Assembly: GCA_900320905.1 (NCBI GenBank)
Contig: ONTZ01000029.1
Span: 18,573 to 82,572, forward strand
Origin: an uncultured Prevotella sp.
GTDB lineage: Bacteria > Bacteroidota > Bacteroidia > Bacteroidales > Bacteroidaceae
Direction of reading: 5' to 3'
DNA length: 64,000 nucleotides
Made by a program: the position numbers and the translations under genes. Below the pieces are notes generated by a model that was given only the letters and a program-made list of their open reading frames with translations, was not told the origin of the DNA and searched no databases. Each line of letters starts with the position of its first letter. Positions within the stretch are counted from its first letter, which is position 1. This document shows, piece by piece, positions 26,257 to 35,001 of this stretch.

Positions 26257-26298
26257 CCCCAGGTGCCTGTCCCCATGACTAAACTCCCCATGACTAAC
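26257..26298. repeat. REP-like repeat, copy 2
   Basis: CCAGGTGCCTGTCCCCATGA then CTAAACTCCCCATGACTA. The GGTGCCTGTCCCC core is of a type common around REP-associated transposases. It lies between the transposase relic and the reverse transcriptase promoter. Confidence 0.5.
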
Positions 26299-26410
26299 TA
26301 AATGGCGTAAAAAATGCATCTACGACTAGTCAAAATCTGACTTTTCTATGAAAAAATCATAAAATAAACAGATAATCGCAATAGATTGCTTCGTTTTGCA
26401 ATTATTTCAT

Positions 26411-26418
26411 TATCTTTG
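26411..26418 (+). promoter_or_regulatory. -7 box of the reverse transcriptase gene
   Basis: TATCTTTG, a perfect TAnnTTTG, 61 bp before the ATG at 26480. The -33 element is weak. The leader from here is short, so any template RNA made upstream would need its own promoter. Between 26299 and 26410 only AT-rich sequence with small dyads (ATTGC ... GCAAT) is seen. Confidence 0.55.
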
Positions 26419-26479
26419 TAGTCAAAATGTGACAAATCGCAGAAAGAAAAGTATTATTCAATTAAATCAAACATATATT

Positions 26480-28099
26480 ATGGATTATACGAAGGTTAAT
26501 CAACAACGCATAATTGACTTGTCAGCAGAGGAGGCAAAAAGATTTTTGATGAAACAAGAATCTTTTTGCAATATTAGCTTGCCAAAATATTTCAACTTTC
26601 AGAAAATACTTGATACAATCTCAGAGAAATTTGAAAATAAATCATATAGGAAGATTGAAAATTTTTGTGGAAGTAAATTAAGACCTCATAATATACCCAA
26701 TGTCAATTATCAATTCTTTCAAAACAAGGACGGTCTTTTCTCCTGGCGACCATTGCAAATTATAAATCCGGTTATATATAATTATCTAGTAAATGAGATT
26801 ACTGAAACAAATAATTGGGAACTTTTAGTTAATAGATTTAAGGAATTTAGCAGAAACGACAATATTTGCTGTTATAGTTTACCAGTTTTAGGAAACTCTC
26901 CACAAACAAGTACTGCTAATACTGTTCAACTCTGGTGGAATGACATAGAACAGCAATCCATAAAACTTGCATTGGATTATAATTATTTAATGATAACGGA
27001 CATTTCCGATTGCTATGCTTCTGTGTACACTCACTCTATCGCATGGGCGATGTGTGATGAGAAAAATGCAAAGAATATTCTTTTTGCCAATCAACGAGAG
27101 ATACAAAAAGAGGAAAAGGAGAAAATTCTAAAAAGCATACCAGAAATTGCCATAAAACGATTTAATATTGGTGAGGCTATTGATAAAGCAATAAGAGAAA
27201 TGTCCTATCAACAAACCAATGGAATTCCTCAAGGGAGTGTATTGATGGACTTTATTGCAGAGTTAATACTTGGATACGCAGATTTAAAATTATCAAATGC
27301 AATAGAGGAAGAGGGTATCGATGATTATAAGATTCTTCGCTATCGTGATGATTATAGAATCTTTGGAAATACTCAAGAAAATGTTATTAAAATAGCAAAG
27401 ATTCTGACAGAAGAACTTTCCAAATTAAATTTCAAATTAAACGCGCAAAAGACGGTCCTAACACAAAATATCATATGTGGCGCAATTAAAGCAGATAAAA
27501 TGTATTACATAACACGTGATTACAAACGGTTGGAAGAATCTGACAATCATTATACGTTACAAAAACATCTTTTACGCATAAACCAATTGGCTTTGAAACA
27601 TCCCAATTCTGGTTCTTTACAGAAAGCAATGGATAATTTTCTTAAGCGGATATGTGGATGGAATGATCTTGACTTGTTTAAAGAGGCATGTTCTTCCGAA
27701 ATTTTAATAAGTATAGCCACTAACATCGCATATAATAATCCCAGGGTTTATAAGCAGTATGTTGGAATTGTGGGAAAAATCCTTTCATATGAGACAAATG
27801 CATATAGAAAGGAAGAAATAATCAATAAAATATGGCAAAAATTCCAAAAAATGCCGAATGTTGGATATATGGAATTATGGCTCCAAAGACTCACGATAAA
27901 GGGTGACAGAAAAAAGATATATTACGAGGATCTCTGTAAGTATGTTGCAGGAGAGGATGTGTCCATTTGGAATTTTGACTGGTTAAATAGCGAATTAAAG
28001 AGTATCGTCACAAATGTTTCATTTGTTGATGAAGAGGCAATTTTACAAATGCCTACAGCAATAGAATATAAGGAATTCGAATGTTTCAATAAATATTGA
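26480..28099 (+). CDS. Defence-type reverse transcriptase (unknown-group/Abi-like)
   Basis: The 539-residue protein has an RT palm with motif A TDISDCYASVYTHSIAWA (D174), motif B NGIPQGSVLMDF (248-259), motif C RYRDDYRIF (D290, D291) and motif D NAQKT. The catalytic aspartates are present. The YTHSIAWA extension after motif A and the roughly 200-residue helical C-terminal domain without endonuclease, maturase or integrase are typical of stand-alone defence RTs (DRT/unknown groups, AbiA/AbiK relatives) and not of group II introns or retrons. I cannot assign a numbered DRT type. I chose the ATG at 26480, after the promoter box; an earlier TTG in frame is unlikely. Strongly AT-rich, unlike the core genes nearby. 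The secreted trypsin-like gene follows after 22 bp. Confidence 0.85.
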   Translation: MDYTKVNQQRIIDLSAEEAKRFLMKQESFCNISLPKYFNFQKILDTISEKFENKSYRKIENFCGSKLRPHNIPNVNYQFFQNKDGLFSWRPLQIINPVIYNYLVNEITETNNWELLVNRFKEFSRNDNICCYSLPVLGNSPQTSTANTVQLWWNDIEQQSIKLALDYNYLMITDISDCYASVYTHSIAWAMCDEKNAKNILFANQREIQKEEKEKILKSIPEIAIKRFNIGEAIDKAIREMSYQQTNGIPQGSVLMDFIAELILGYADLKLSNAIEEEGIDDYKILRYRDDYRIFGNTQENVIKIAKILTEELSKLNFKLNAQKTVLTQNIICGAIKADKMYYITRDYKRLEESDNHYTLQKHLLRINQLALKHPNSGSLQKAMDNFLKRICGWNDLDLFKEACSSEILISIATNIAYNNPRVYKQYVGIVGKILSYETNAYRKEEIINKIWQKFQKMPNVGYMELWLQRLTIKGDRKKIYYEDLCKYVAGEDVSIWNFDWLNSELKSIVTNVSFVDEEAILQMPTAIEYKEFECFNKY

Positions 28100-28121
28100 A
28101 ATACTAACAATAAATATACGG

Positions 28122-30044
28122 ATGAGTATGAGAACATTTTTTTTAGCATTAACTATGTGTTTTGTAGCAAGATGTATTGCACAAGACGTCACAACCACTT
28201 TTTACTCTCCAAGATGGGTTGAATCAAGTCAGTTCAATGAAAGAGCCGCTTTGTATCAAGTAACGCTTTCCGATTATTTTACTTATGTAACAATCAAAGT
28301 ACAGCCAACAAAAAATAAAAAAAGACAGAATTATTGGACAAGCAATCAAACTTATATAATTGCGGGTAATGCAAAATTACCTTTACTCGGAGCAAAAGGG
28401 GAAGACAATACATATCATAGATGCACATATAGTGACAACTGGGGGTGGAATGATGTTAAAAAAGGGCAAGAGTTATCTTATACACTGATATTTTCTGGCA
28501 GAATACCAGAAGGAATTACCAATTTTTCACTTATAGATGAATCTACTAGTGGAAGAGGATACAGTTTTAGAAACTATACAATAAATAATCCATCTACTCA
28601 TAGTATAAGAGATGAAGGTTATTGTCGAGAAAACGCGAATCAGAATAATGATGGTATTTGTGGTATCTATGAAGAAATTGGTGGTAATAAATATAGAATT
28701 GCTTGTATTAAGGAAAATGGCAAATTCTATCTAATATATCTTGGTTGTAGCGATAGGCTCACTTGGTGGTTTCAGGGTGATTTAAAAGCATATTTAGAGG
28801 AAAGTGCAACCCTTGGAGCATTTAAGGCAAAATGGATTATGCAAAATAAGACAAGAGAGGATGATGCATATGTTACTTTTGATGGCAAAGTGATGAAATC
28901 ATTTCTTCCAAATGGAAATCCAACGGAGAGTACCTATATGAAGATGTACCCAACAGCATCATCAAGTGCAGGTATTGGCGGTGGCTCTACTATAGGTGGG
29001 GCAGAATGGACAGGCACGGGTTTCGCTCTTACAAATAATTATATTGTAACTAATTATCACGTAGTAGAAAATGCGAAAAGTATACAAATACAAGGTGTAA
29101 ATGGCAATTTCAACTCAAAATATAATGCTACAGTAATTGCTACTGACAAGTACAATGATTTAGCCATATTAAAAGTTGGTGGTTGCACAATATCATCATT
29201 AGAAATTCCATACTCTGTTAAAACATTTACCTCCGAGGTGGGAGAAGAGGTTTTTGTGCTTGGTTATCCTTTAACATCAACAATGGGAGATGAAATCAAA
29301 CTGACTACTGGTGTCATTAGTTCAAAAACAGGTTTTCAAGGGGATGTTTCTCAATATCAAATATCTGCTCCCATCCAGCCGGGTAATAGCGGTGGTCCGT
29401 TGTTTGATAGTAAAGGTAATATTATTGGTATAGTTTCAGCCAAACATAGAGGAGCTGAGAATGTTGGATATGCCATTAAAGCATCATACTTAAGAAACCT
29501 AATGGAGAGTACCACAACAACTAACATTTTACCTCAGAGTAATAAAATATCATCTCTTAATCTCAGTGGAAAGGTTAAAGCAGTAAAGAATTATGTCTAT
29601 TACATAACTTGCTCAAGTAGTGGCAATGGTACATCCAGCTATAATAGTTCTTATTCAGGAGGGACATCTTACACATCTGGAAAAACTTATAACAATCCAG
29701 CTGTTAATAGGAATATGGCTAATAGCCTAAAGGTTATCTCTGTAGTAATTCAAGATAATCAAACTATAATAACTTTTTCTGATAATAATAGGACAAAAGA
29801 TGGTAATTATTATCAGTGGATGAATCTTGATAAGAATGCCTATATTGTGGCTAATGGCCAAAGGTATACCTTACGACGTGCTGAAGGTATTGCCTTGTCT
29901 CCAGAGAAGACTTATTTTTCATATGCTGGGGAAACAAAGACCTTTACATTATATTTTCCTGCAATACCAAAGAAAACCACATCTATAGACTTTTTAGAAT
30001 CATCAGATAGTGAATGGAAATTGTATGGTATCCTATTGAAATAA
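28122..30044 (+). CDS. Secreted trypsin-like serine protease
   Basis: The 640-residue protein has an N-terminal signal peptide (TFFLALTMCFVARCIAQ). Residues about 165-265 form a domain seen in Bacteroidales exported proteins (NDGICGIYEEIGG, then WWFQGDLKAYL). The trypsin-fold domain follows with the full triad: H313 in VTNYHVVENA, D346 in KYNDLAILKV, S423 in QPGNSGGPLFDS. A Gly/Ser-rich linker near 495-520 leads to a C-terminal beta domain. It is a periplasmic or exported enzyme 22 bp downstream of the RT, likely in the same transcript. Secretion is odd for a partner of a cytoplasmic RT, so a shared job is inference. A second ATG two codons on is possible. Confidence 0.85.
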   Translation: MSMRTFFLALTMCFVARCIAQDVTTTFYSPRWVESSQFNERAALYQVTLSDYFTYVTIKVQPTKNKKRQNYWTSNQTYIIAGNAKLPLLGAKGEDNTYHRCTYSDNWGWNDVKKGQELSYTLIFSGRIPEGITNFSLIDESTSGRGYSFRNYTINNPSTHSIRDEGYCRENANQNNDGICGIYEEIGGNKYRIACIKENGKFYLIYLGCSDRLTWWFQGDLKAYLEESATLGAFKAKWIMQNKTREDDAYVTFDGKVMKSFLPNGNPTESTYMKMYPTASSSAGIGGGSTIGGAEWTGTGFALTNNYIVTNYHVVENAKSIQIQGVNGNFNSKYNATVIATDKYNDLAILKVGGCTISSLEIPYSVKTFTSEVGEEVFVLGYPLTSTMGDEIKLTTGVISSKTGFQGDVSQYQISAPIQPGNSGGPLFDSKGNIIGIVSAKHRGAENVGYAIKASYLRNLMESTTTTNILPQSNKISSLNLSGKVKAVKNYVYYITCSSSGNGTSSYNSSYSGGTSYTSGKTYNNPAVNRNMANSLKVISVVIQDNQTIITFSDNNRTKDGNYYQWMNLDKNAYIVANGQRYTLRRAEGIALSPEKTYFSYAGETKTFTLYFPAIPKKTTSIDFLESSDSEWKLYGILLK

Positions 30045-30062
30045 CATTTAAACTTAAATAAT

Positions 30063-30269
30063 ATGATTAAATACAGACAGTTTTTATTAGCCCTTCTTAC
30101 TTGCTTGTCGGCACAGCAAGTCTATTCTCAAAATTTGGATTATGTTTCTGTCGCATTTCAATGTCTTGATAGAATTTATGAGGGAATCTCATTGTGTGGT
30201 TATGGCTACGGTCTTGGAGATACAAAGAATTCTTATCTTGTGAATAATTCGGAACATACTAATGTTTAG
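30063..30269 (+). CDS. Small secreted protein, possibly truncated
   Basis: The 68-residue protein has a clear signal peptide (FLLALLTCLSAQQVYSQ) and a short mature part with a Gly/Tyr-rich stretch (LCGYGYGLGDTKNS). It is 18 bp after the protease gene. Because the mature part is only about 45 residues and is followed by 300 bp of weakly coding sequence, it may be the 5' remnant of a longer gene. Function unknown. Confidence 0.5.
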   Translation: MIKYRQFLLALLTCLSAQQVYSQNLDYVSVAFQCLDRIYEGISLCGYGYGLGDTKNSYLVNNSEHTNV

Positions 30270-30421
30270 TATGAATATGAGAGTTTTGAAGTAGAAAGAT
30301 CTTAAAGAAAAAAATTCACAATAATTACTGCAAGACCTACTTCGCGAGTAAACACACATAAAATGCTCGATGTGAATGGAAATTTATGGCATTCAATTAA
30401 AATATAAAGAGACTATAAAAT

Positions 30422-30592
30422 ATGTACGAAAATAGCTTGTGTATCGAAAATTCGTCTTCATGGCCTTATGCCGAAATAATTGTAAATGAACATGGAAGGA
30501 AATGGTTGACGATTATCCCATTTCTTTCTAAGTACAAAATATCTTTTATTAAATTCAGCAATTTATTCATCAAAAATTCCACGAACAATTAA
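30422..30592 (+). CDS. Possible small protein or gene remnant
   Basis: This 56-residue frame contains SSSWPYAEIIVNEHGRKWLT then IIPFLSKYKISF. It sits in the gap between two secreted-protein genes. It could be a remnant of the 3' part of the truncated gene before it, or a small gene of its own. No family is recognised and no promoter is seen. Confidence 0.3.
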   Translation: MYENSLCIENSSSWPYAEIIVNEHGRKWLTIIPFLSKYKISFIKFSNLFIKNSTNN

Positions 30593-30605
30593 AAATCAAT
30601 ATTCA

Positions 30606-31484
30606 ATGAACACCAAGATTTTATTCTCCGTATTTGTAATAGCAATTAATGTTTTCTCTGTATTAGCACAAGATTCAATGGATGAAACTATTGTTATTAA
30701 AGGTATTCCTCTTAAACTTATTTATGTTCAAGGAGGAACATTTATGATGGGTGGCACATCAGAACAGAAAGGTGCAACCGATAAAGAAAAACCTGTTCAC
30801 AAAGTAACTCTTTCTGATTATAGAATCACTGAAACTGAAATAACCCAAGAATTATGGCAAGCTGTAATGGGGGATAATCCCTCATGCGAGCAAAGAGATA
30901 CAGACCCTGATTATTTTATGCTGTATGCCGCCAATAGTTTTTATGATATAAGAAATTCCCAAATAAGTATAATTGAAGAATTTCAGGGAATCAAAGGGAA
31001 AGACACCTCAAAATATCCTGTAAATTGTATTTCGTACAATGATTGTCAAATATTCATTAAAAAACTTAATGAAATTACGGGACAACATTTTAGATTACCA
31101 ACAGAAGCCCAATGGGAGTATGCAGCAAGAGGTGGACGAAAAAGCAATTCAACACTTTTTAGTGGAAGTAATAAACTTGAAAAAGTAGCTTTTAAGAATA
31201 GTTATCCAGCATATTTGTACCCGGTAAAAAGCCTTATTCCCAACGAGCTTGGTATATATGATATGACAGGAAATGTTATGGAAATCTGTCTTGATTCTCA
31301 TGGTGAATATTCATCAAATTTACAGACAAATCCTTTATATCAAGACAATTCAAATTATATTGTTCTTCGTGGAGGCATACAATTAGGTGCGAATTCTTCT
31401 GATATAGATATGCGTATCTCAAATCGAATGGGATTCCCTTATTTTTGCAAGTCAAACATTATTGGCTTTAGGTTGACGTTATAA
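30606..31484 (+). CDS. Secreted FGE-sulfatase (SUMF1)-fold protein
   Basis: The 292-residue protein has a signal peptide (KILFSVFVIAINVFSVLAQ). The FGE-sulfatase fold shows as VQGGTFMMGGTSEQ, EKPVHKVTLSDYRITETEIT then QELWQAVMG, YPVNCISYNDC, FRLPTEAQWEYAARGG, and GIYDMTGNVMEICLDSHGEY with LRGG later. The usual NVWEWCWD is altered to NVMEICLDS, and the copper-binding cysteine pair of true formylglycine-generating enzyme is not evident, so it is probably a binding or scaffold protein. It is third or fourth in the RT-protease cluster and equally AT-rich. Confidence 0.85.
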   Translation: MNTKILFSVFVIAINVFSVLAQDSMDETIVIKGIPLKLIYVQGGTFMMGGTSEQKGATDKEKPVHKVTLSDYRITETEITQELWQAVMGDNPSCEQRDTDPDYFMLYAANSFYDIRNSQISIIEEFQGIKGKDTSKYPVNCISYNDCQIFIKKLNEITGQHFRLPTEAQWEYAARGGRKSNSTLFSGSNKLEKVAFKNSYPAYLYPVKSLIPNELGIYDMTGNVMEICLDSHGEYSSNLQTNPLYQDNSNYIVLRGGIQLGANSSDIDMRISNRMGFPYFCKSNIIGFRLTL

Positions 31485-31665
31485 TGTACAATGGCCAAAA
31501 TCTTTTCATTAATAAATAATCATCCTCTCAAGACTGACAACAGAATAAATGTCCTACGGAATATTATTAGTTAGGTATTTGAAGAAAGCGAGACAAATGC
31601 AATTAAAGCAAACAAAATACTAACATGAATGTGAGAATTACGAAACAGAAAGATCTAATAGAAAA

Positions 31666-33330
31666 ATGACTTCACAACAACTTCAACAATACCTGCTCCA
31701 TGAGTACCCACAAGAGGATGCTCGGTGTGAGTGGAAAGAATTTAAGAATCTGAAAAACTCGTTCTGTGGGGACGAGAGGAACGATGTGATTTCCTACGTG
31801 TCGGCAATAGCCAACATGGAAGGTGGTTATTTGGTGGTGGGAGTGCATGATAAAACGCTTGAAATTGTCGGTACAGACACCTATAACTATGACCGCCAGA
31901 AAGCGATATTGCGTATGACAGAACGATGTGCAAACCTGTCAAGCGAGGGATTGGATATTGACGAGTATATCACCGATGACACACATAAGACTGTGTGGGT
32001 GATTCATATTCCAAAACATTTGCCAAAACGTCCTGTTTACGCGCATGATAAGGCATGGCAACGGATAGAGGACTCGCTGGTGGAAATAACACCAGAACGA
32101 ATGAACGCTATTTTTGATGAGCCACTTGTTACTGATACGGACTGGTCGGCTGTAATTGTGCCGAATGCAACGATAGACGACCTTGACGAGTTGGCTATTG
32201 CCAAGGCAAAGGTGATGTTTAAAAAAGTTCATAACCGTATTCCTTCGACAGAAGTCAACGCTTGGTCTGTGGAAGAATTCCTAAGCAATGCAGGTGTGAT
32301 GATTGATGGTGGCATCACTCGTGCTGCCATCATTCTATTGGGTAAGCCTGTATCAGTGTTCAAACTTCGCCCTGCGGTTGTGAGAGTAACATGGTCATTG
32401 CGTGATGAACATGGTGACGTAGTGGACTACGAACACTTTACGGCTCCATTCATCTTGACCGTTGACCAGATTCTTGCTAAAGTCCATAATCTGACAATGC
32501 GTGAAATGCCTGGTGGCACGCTTTTCCCTGATGTGATGCAACAGTATGATGACTACTCCATGCGTGAGGTGTTGCATAATTGTATTGCACATCAGGATTA
32601 CACGTTACAAGAGAGAATCAATTTGGTGGAGAATCCTGGCTTCCTGTATTATGCCAACGGTGGAAGTTTCATGCCTGGCACTCTGCAAAAGGCATTGGCT
32701 ACTCATGGCCCACAACGCCACTACCGCAATGAGTGTCTTTGTAATGCAATGGTAAATTTCAACATGATTGACATTGTTGGGCGCGGCATCCGGAAAATCT
32801 TCAATGAGCAGTGGAGGCGACATTTCCCTATGCCTGACTACGAGATTGATGCTGCCAATAAAGAGGTGGCAGTCCGTTTGTATGGCAATGCTATAAATGA
32901 GAAGTACACTACACTCTTGAAAGAGAAGAAGGATCTGACTTTAGAGGATTGTATATTATTGGATGCCGTTCAGAAAGGACATCGAATCAACGAAACTAAT
33001 GCCAACAATTTACTTAGTCGAGGATTAGTGGAAGGCGAATACCCAGACCTTACTATATCGTTGAGCATTGCAAGGCAAACCAAGCAAGTTCCAGAGTATA
33101 CAAAGTTGAAAGGACTTGAAAAGGACAAGTTGAAGCAAATGGTTATACAATTCTTGCAAAACTCTGGAAGCGAAGGAGCACGTCGTGAATTTATATACAA
33201 ATATCTCAAAGATGTGTTGCCTTCCAATAAAACTGAAGAGCAACAATTGCGAATTGTGGGAAGATTGTTGGTAGAAATGAACGAAGAAGGATTAATTGGA
33301 AAGGAGGGACTTCGATGGTTTGTAAGATAA
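31666..33330 (+). CDS. AlbA_2 (Schlafen-type) domain ATP-binding protein
   Basis: The 554-residue cytoplasmic protein begins with an AlbA_2 domain (residues about 10-130): CEWKEFKN, SAIANMEGGYLVVGVHD, and PKHLPKRPVYAHDKAWQRIE. A RecG-C-like GHKL ATPase domain follows with MREVLHNCIAHQDY (N-box-like), NPGFLYYANGG and YRNECLCNAMVNFNMIDIVG. The C-terminal 130 residues look like winged helices. Such proteins act as regulators or as parts of defence systems. It starts 181 bp after the FGE-like gene. Just after its stop, several CCGACCG copies occur at 33356-33432. Confidence 0.8.
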   Translation: MTSQQLQQYLLHEYPQEDARCEWKEFKNLKNSFCGDERNDVISYVSAIANMEGGYLVVGVHDKTLEIVGTDTYNYDRQKAILRMTERCANLSSEGLDIDEYITDDTHKTVWVIHIPKHLPKRPVYAHDKAWQRIEDSLVEITPERMNAIFDEPLVTDTDWSAVIVPNATIDDLDELAIAKAKVMFKKVHNRIPSTEVNAWSVEEFLSNAGVMIDGGITRAAIILLGKPVSVFKLRPAVVRVTWSLRDEHGDVVDYEHFTAPFILTVDQILAKVHNLTMREMPGGTLFPDVMQQYDDYSMREVLHNCIAHQDYTLQERINLVENPGFLYYANGGSFMPGTLQKALATHGPQRHYRNECLCNAMVNFNMIDIVGRGIRKIFNEQWRRHFPMPDYEIDAANKEVAVRLYGNAINEKYTTLLKEKKDLTLEDCILLDAVQKGHRINETNANNLLSRGLVEGEYPDLTISLSIARQTKQVPEYTKLKGLEKDKLKQMVIQFLQNSGSEGARREFIYKYLKDVLPSNKTEEQQLRIVGRLLVEMNEEGLIGKEGLRWFVR

Positions 33331-33486
33331 TCAATCTGACCAAATTTACCTAATCCGACCGCCAATCCGACCGTTTTGGCATCATCCGACCGAAATCCGA
33401 CCGTTTTAATGGCATTCACCAGTTCATCCGACCATTTCCCTGATTCCTGTTATATTTATATAGTTCAATGAAGATATTGTAAATAA

Positions 33487-34545
33487 ATGAAGAAGTATTA
33501 TCGAAAAATAGTATTCACAAATTCAAATATGAAAGCGGGGTTTAGATTTGAAGACAGATTTCAAATCTTACCTATCAATATGGATGGGAAACCTCAGAAT
33601 CCCTGTGCACGCCATTTCCCTCTTTATTTGGAATATACAATAGAATTTGCAAACGGAGAACCTGAAGATATTTTCGAATTAGGGGCGATTCGTATAAACA
33701 AAGAGAAGGAAATACTGAATTTGCTTTCTTGTTTGACCAATCATAGATTCTTTAATTATGACTCATCTATGATGGGATGGGGTATCATCATGCCTAATAA
33801 ACTATCTGATGATATGACAGAAGATGAAAAGAAGAATTTCAACAATCAAGAAAGTCAATTATTCTTGGGTGGATATATCTATAAAGGGCTGAAAGAGGAT
33901 ATGCAAATAGATCATTTTTCAGATTTAAAAGAGGAAATCGTATACAAGGAGGCCAGAATGCATGAATATTATACAGATGATCCTGTTGATGATTTCCAAC
34001 ATGAAATATCGTTCCCAAACACTATAAGTTCAGCACTCTACTATTATTTCAATCTCTCACAAAAAACACGGGAGAAGGTTAATTCCTGTATTTATTTAGC
34101 ATGTGACGGGATGGATATATCTGCACAAAAAAGAAGTTTGTCTTTCCTTTCTTATGTTTCAGCAATTGAAGGACTTGTTGACTTGGATGTAGATGATGAT
34201 GAGATTAAATTTGAATGCAAAAGTTGCCAATCTATCAAATCGTCTCCCTATACTTGTCCTCAATGTGGACGACCTATATGGGGCGTCAAACAGAAATTTG
34301 TCAACTTCCTATCCAAATTCGTAGCTGGTAGTGAGAAATCACAGAAGATATATAAAGATATTTATAATCTTCGGAGTAAAATGACTCATACAGGTAAACT
34401 CTTTTTAAGCGATTACGAATTATCTTTTAGTGAAAAACCGAATGTAAAGAATGAAGACGATTGGCTAATGAGGCTTAAGACTCTTCAATTATTCAGAATC
34501 TCACTAGATTGTTGGTTGAGGTATCCTGAGAAGAAGAAACAATAG
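33487..34545 (+). CDS. HEPN-like protein with zinc ribbon
   Basis: In this 352-residue soluble protein the C-terminal third has SLSFLSYVSAIEGLVDL and, later, DIYNLRSKMTHTG, the RxxxxH motif of HEPN RNase domains, in an Apea-like arrangement. Between them lies a zinc ribbon with four cysteines (CKSC, nine residues, CPQC). The N-terminal half is not recognised. Two genes on, another RxxxxH protein occurs, with an XRE regulator between them. HEPN proteins are often toxins or antiviral RNases; this role is inferred. Confidence 0.6.
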   Translation: MKKYYRKIVFTNSNMKAGFRFEDRFQILPINMDGKPQNPCARHFPLYLEYTIEFANGEPEDIFELGAIRINKEKEILNLLSCLTNHRFFNYDSSMMGWGIIMPNKLSDDMTEDEKKNFNNQESQLFLGGYIYKGLKEDMQIDHFSDLKEEIVYKEARMHEYYTDDPVDDFQHEISFPNTISSALYYYFNLSQKTREKVNSCIYLACDGMDISAQKRSLSFLSYVSAIEGLVDLDVDDDEIKFECKSCQSIKSSPYTCPQCGRPIWGVKQKFVNFLSKFVAGSEKSQKIYKDIYNLRSKMTHTGKLFLSDYELSFSEKPNVKNEDDWLMRLKTLQLFRISLDCWLRYPEKKKQ

Positions 34546-34566
34546 AATTTAATATAGAACATTATT

Positions 34567-34854
34567 ATGATATTTGGAAAGAAAATAAAAGAGCTCAGAG
34601 AAGAGCGAGGATTGCTGCAACGACAATTGTCTGCGGCATTAGAGATTGATACACCTATGTATAGTAAAATTGAGCGTGGAGAACGTAAGGCAAAACGTAG
34701 TCAGATTCCTATCATGGCCAAACTTTTCGATGTGGAAGAAAAGGAACTGCTTACCATTTGGTTAGCAGATAAGGTTCTTGACACCGTAGAAGATGCAAGT
34801 GAGGTAAAAAATGATGCTATCGCTTATGTTCAAAACGAAATCGAGAATGGATAG
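34567..34854 (+). CDS. XRE-family HTH regulator
   Basis: The 95-residue protein has an XRE helix-turn-helix: FGKKIKELREERGLLQRQLS then MYSKIERGERKAKRSQIPIM. It belongs to the type with LRxxxxxxxRQxAxxLEVDxxxxSKIERGER that often controls restriction or defence genes in Bacteroidetes. It starts 21 bp after the HEPN-like gene. It probably represses its own operon; no operator was identified. Confidence 0.85.
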   Translation: MIFGKKIKELREERGLLQRQLSAALEIDTPMYSKIERGERKAKRSQIPIMAKLFDVEEKELLTIWLADKVLDTVEDASEVKNDAIAYVQNEIENG

Positions 34855-35001
34855 TGTCGGAGAACCAACGTACTTTGTAATACGGTCATTCTGATTTATA
34901 GTAGACTATTGCTTAAAGTGCGAGGGCAAAGATAATGATGGGAGCTATGTCTGAAAAAAGGCTCCAAACAAAGTAGCTATTCGTATTGTAAACGTAATTT
35001 G

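Noticed and set aside
26299-26410. Retron-type msr/msd RNA upstream of the RT
   Set aside because: The stretch is short and AT-rich, without the paired a1/a2 repeats expected of a retron; the RT also lacks retron hallmarks such as a VTG motif as far as I can see.
26480-31484. Diversity-generating retroelement (RT near an FGE-fold protein)
   Set aside because: DGR RTs carry a GxxxSQ motif; here it is GIPQGSVLMD, and no template/variable repeat pair or accessory Avd gene was seen. FGE-like genes are known DGR targets, but nothing else fits.
33352-33432. Cluster of CCGACCG repeats after the AlbA_2 gene
   Set aside because: Looks like a run of short repeats, but probably comes from the repetitive 3' ends typical of AlbA_2-type genes; no structure or second copy was seen.
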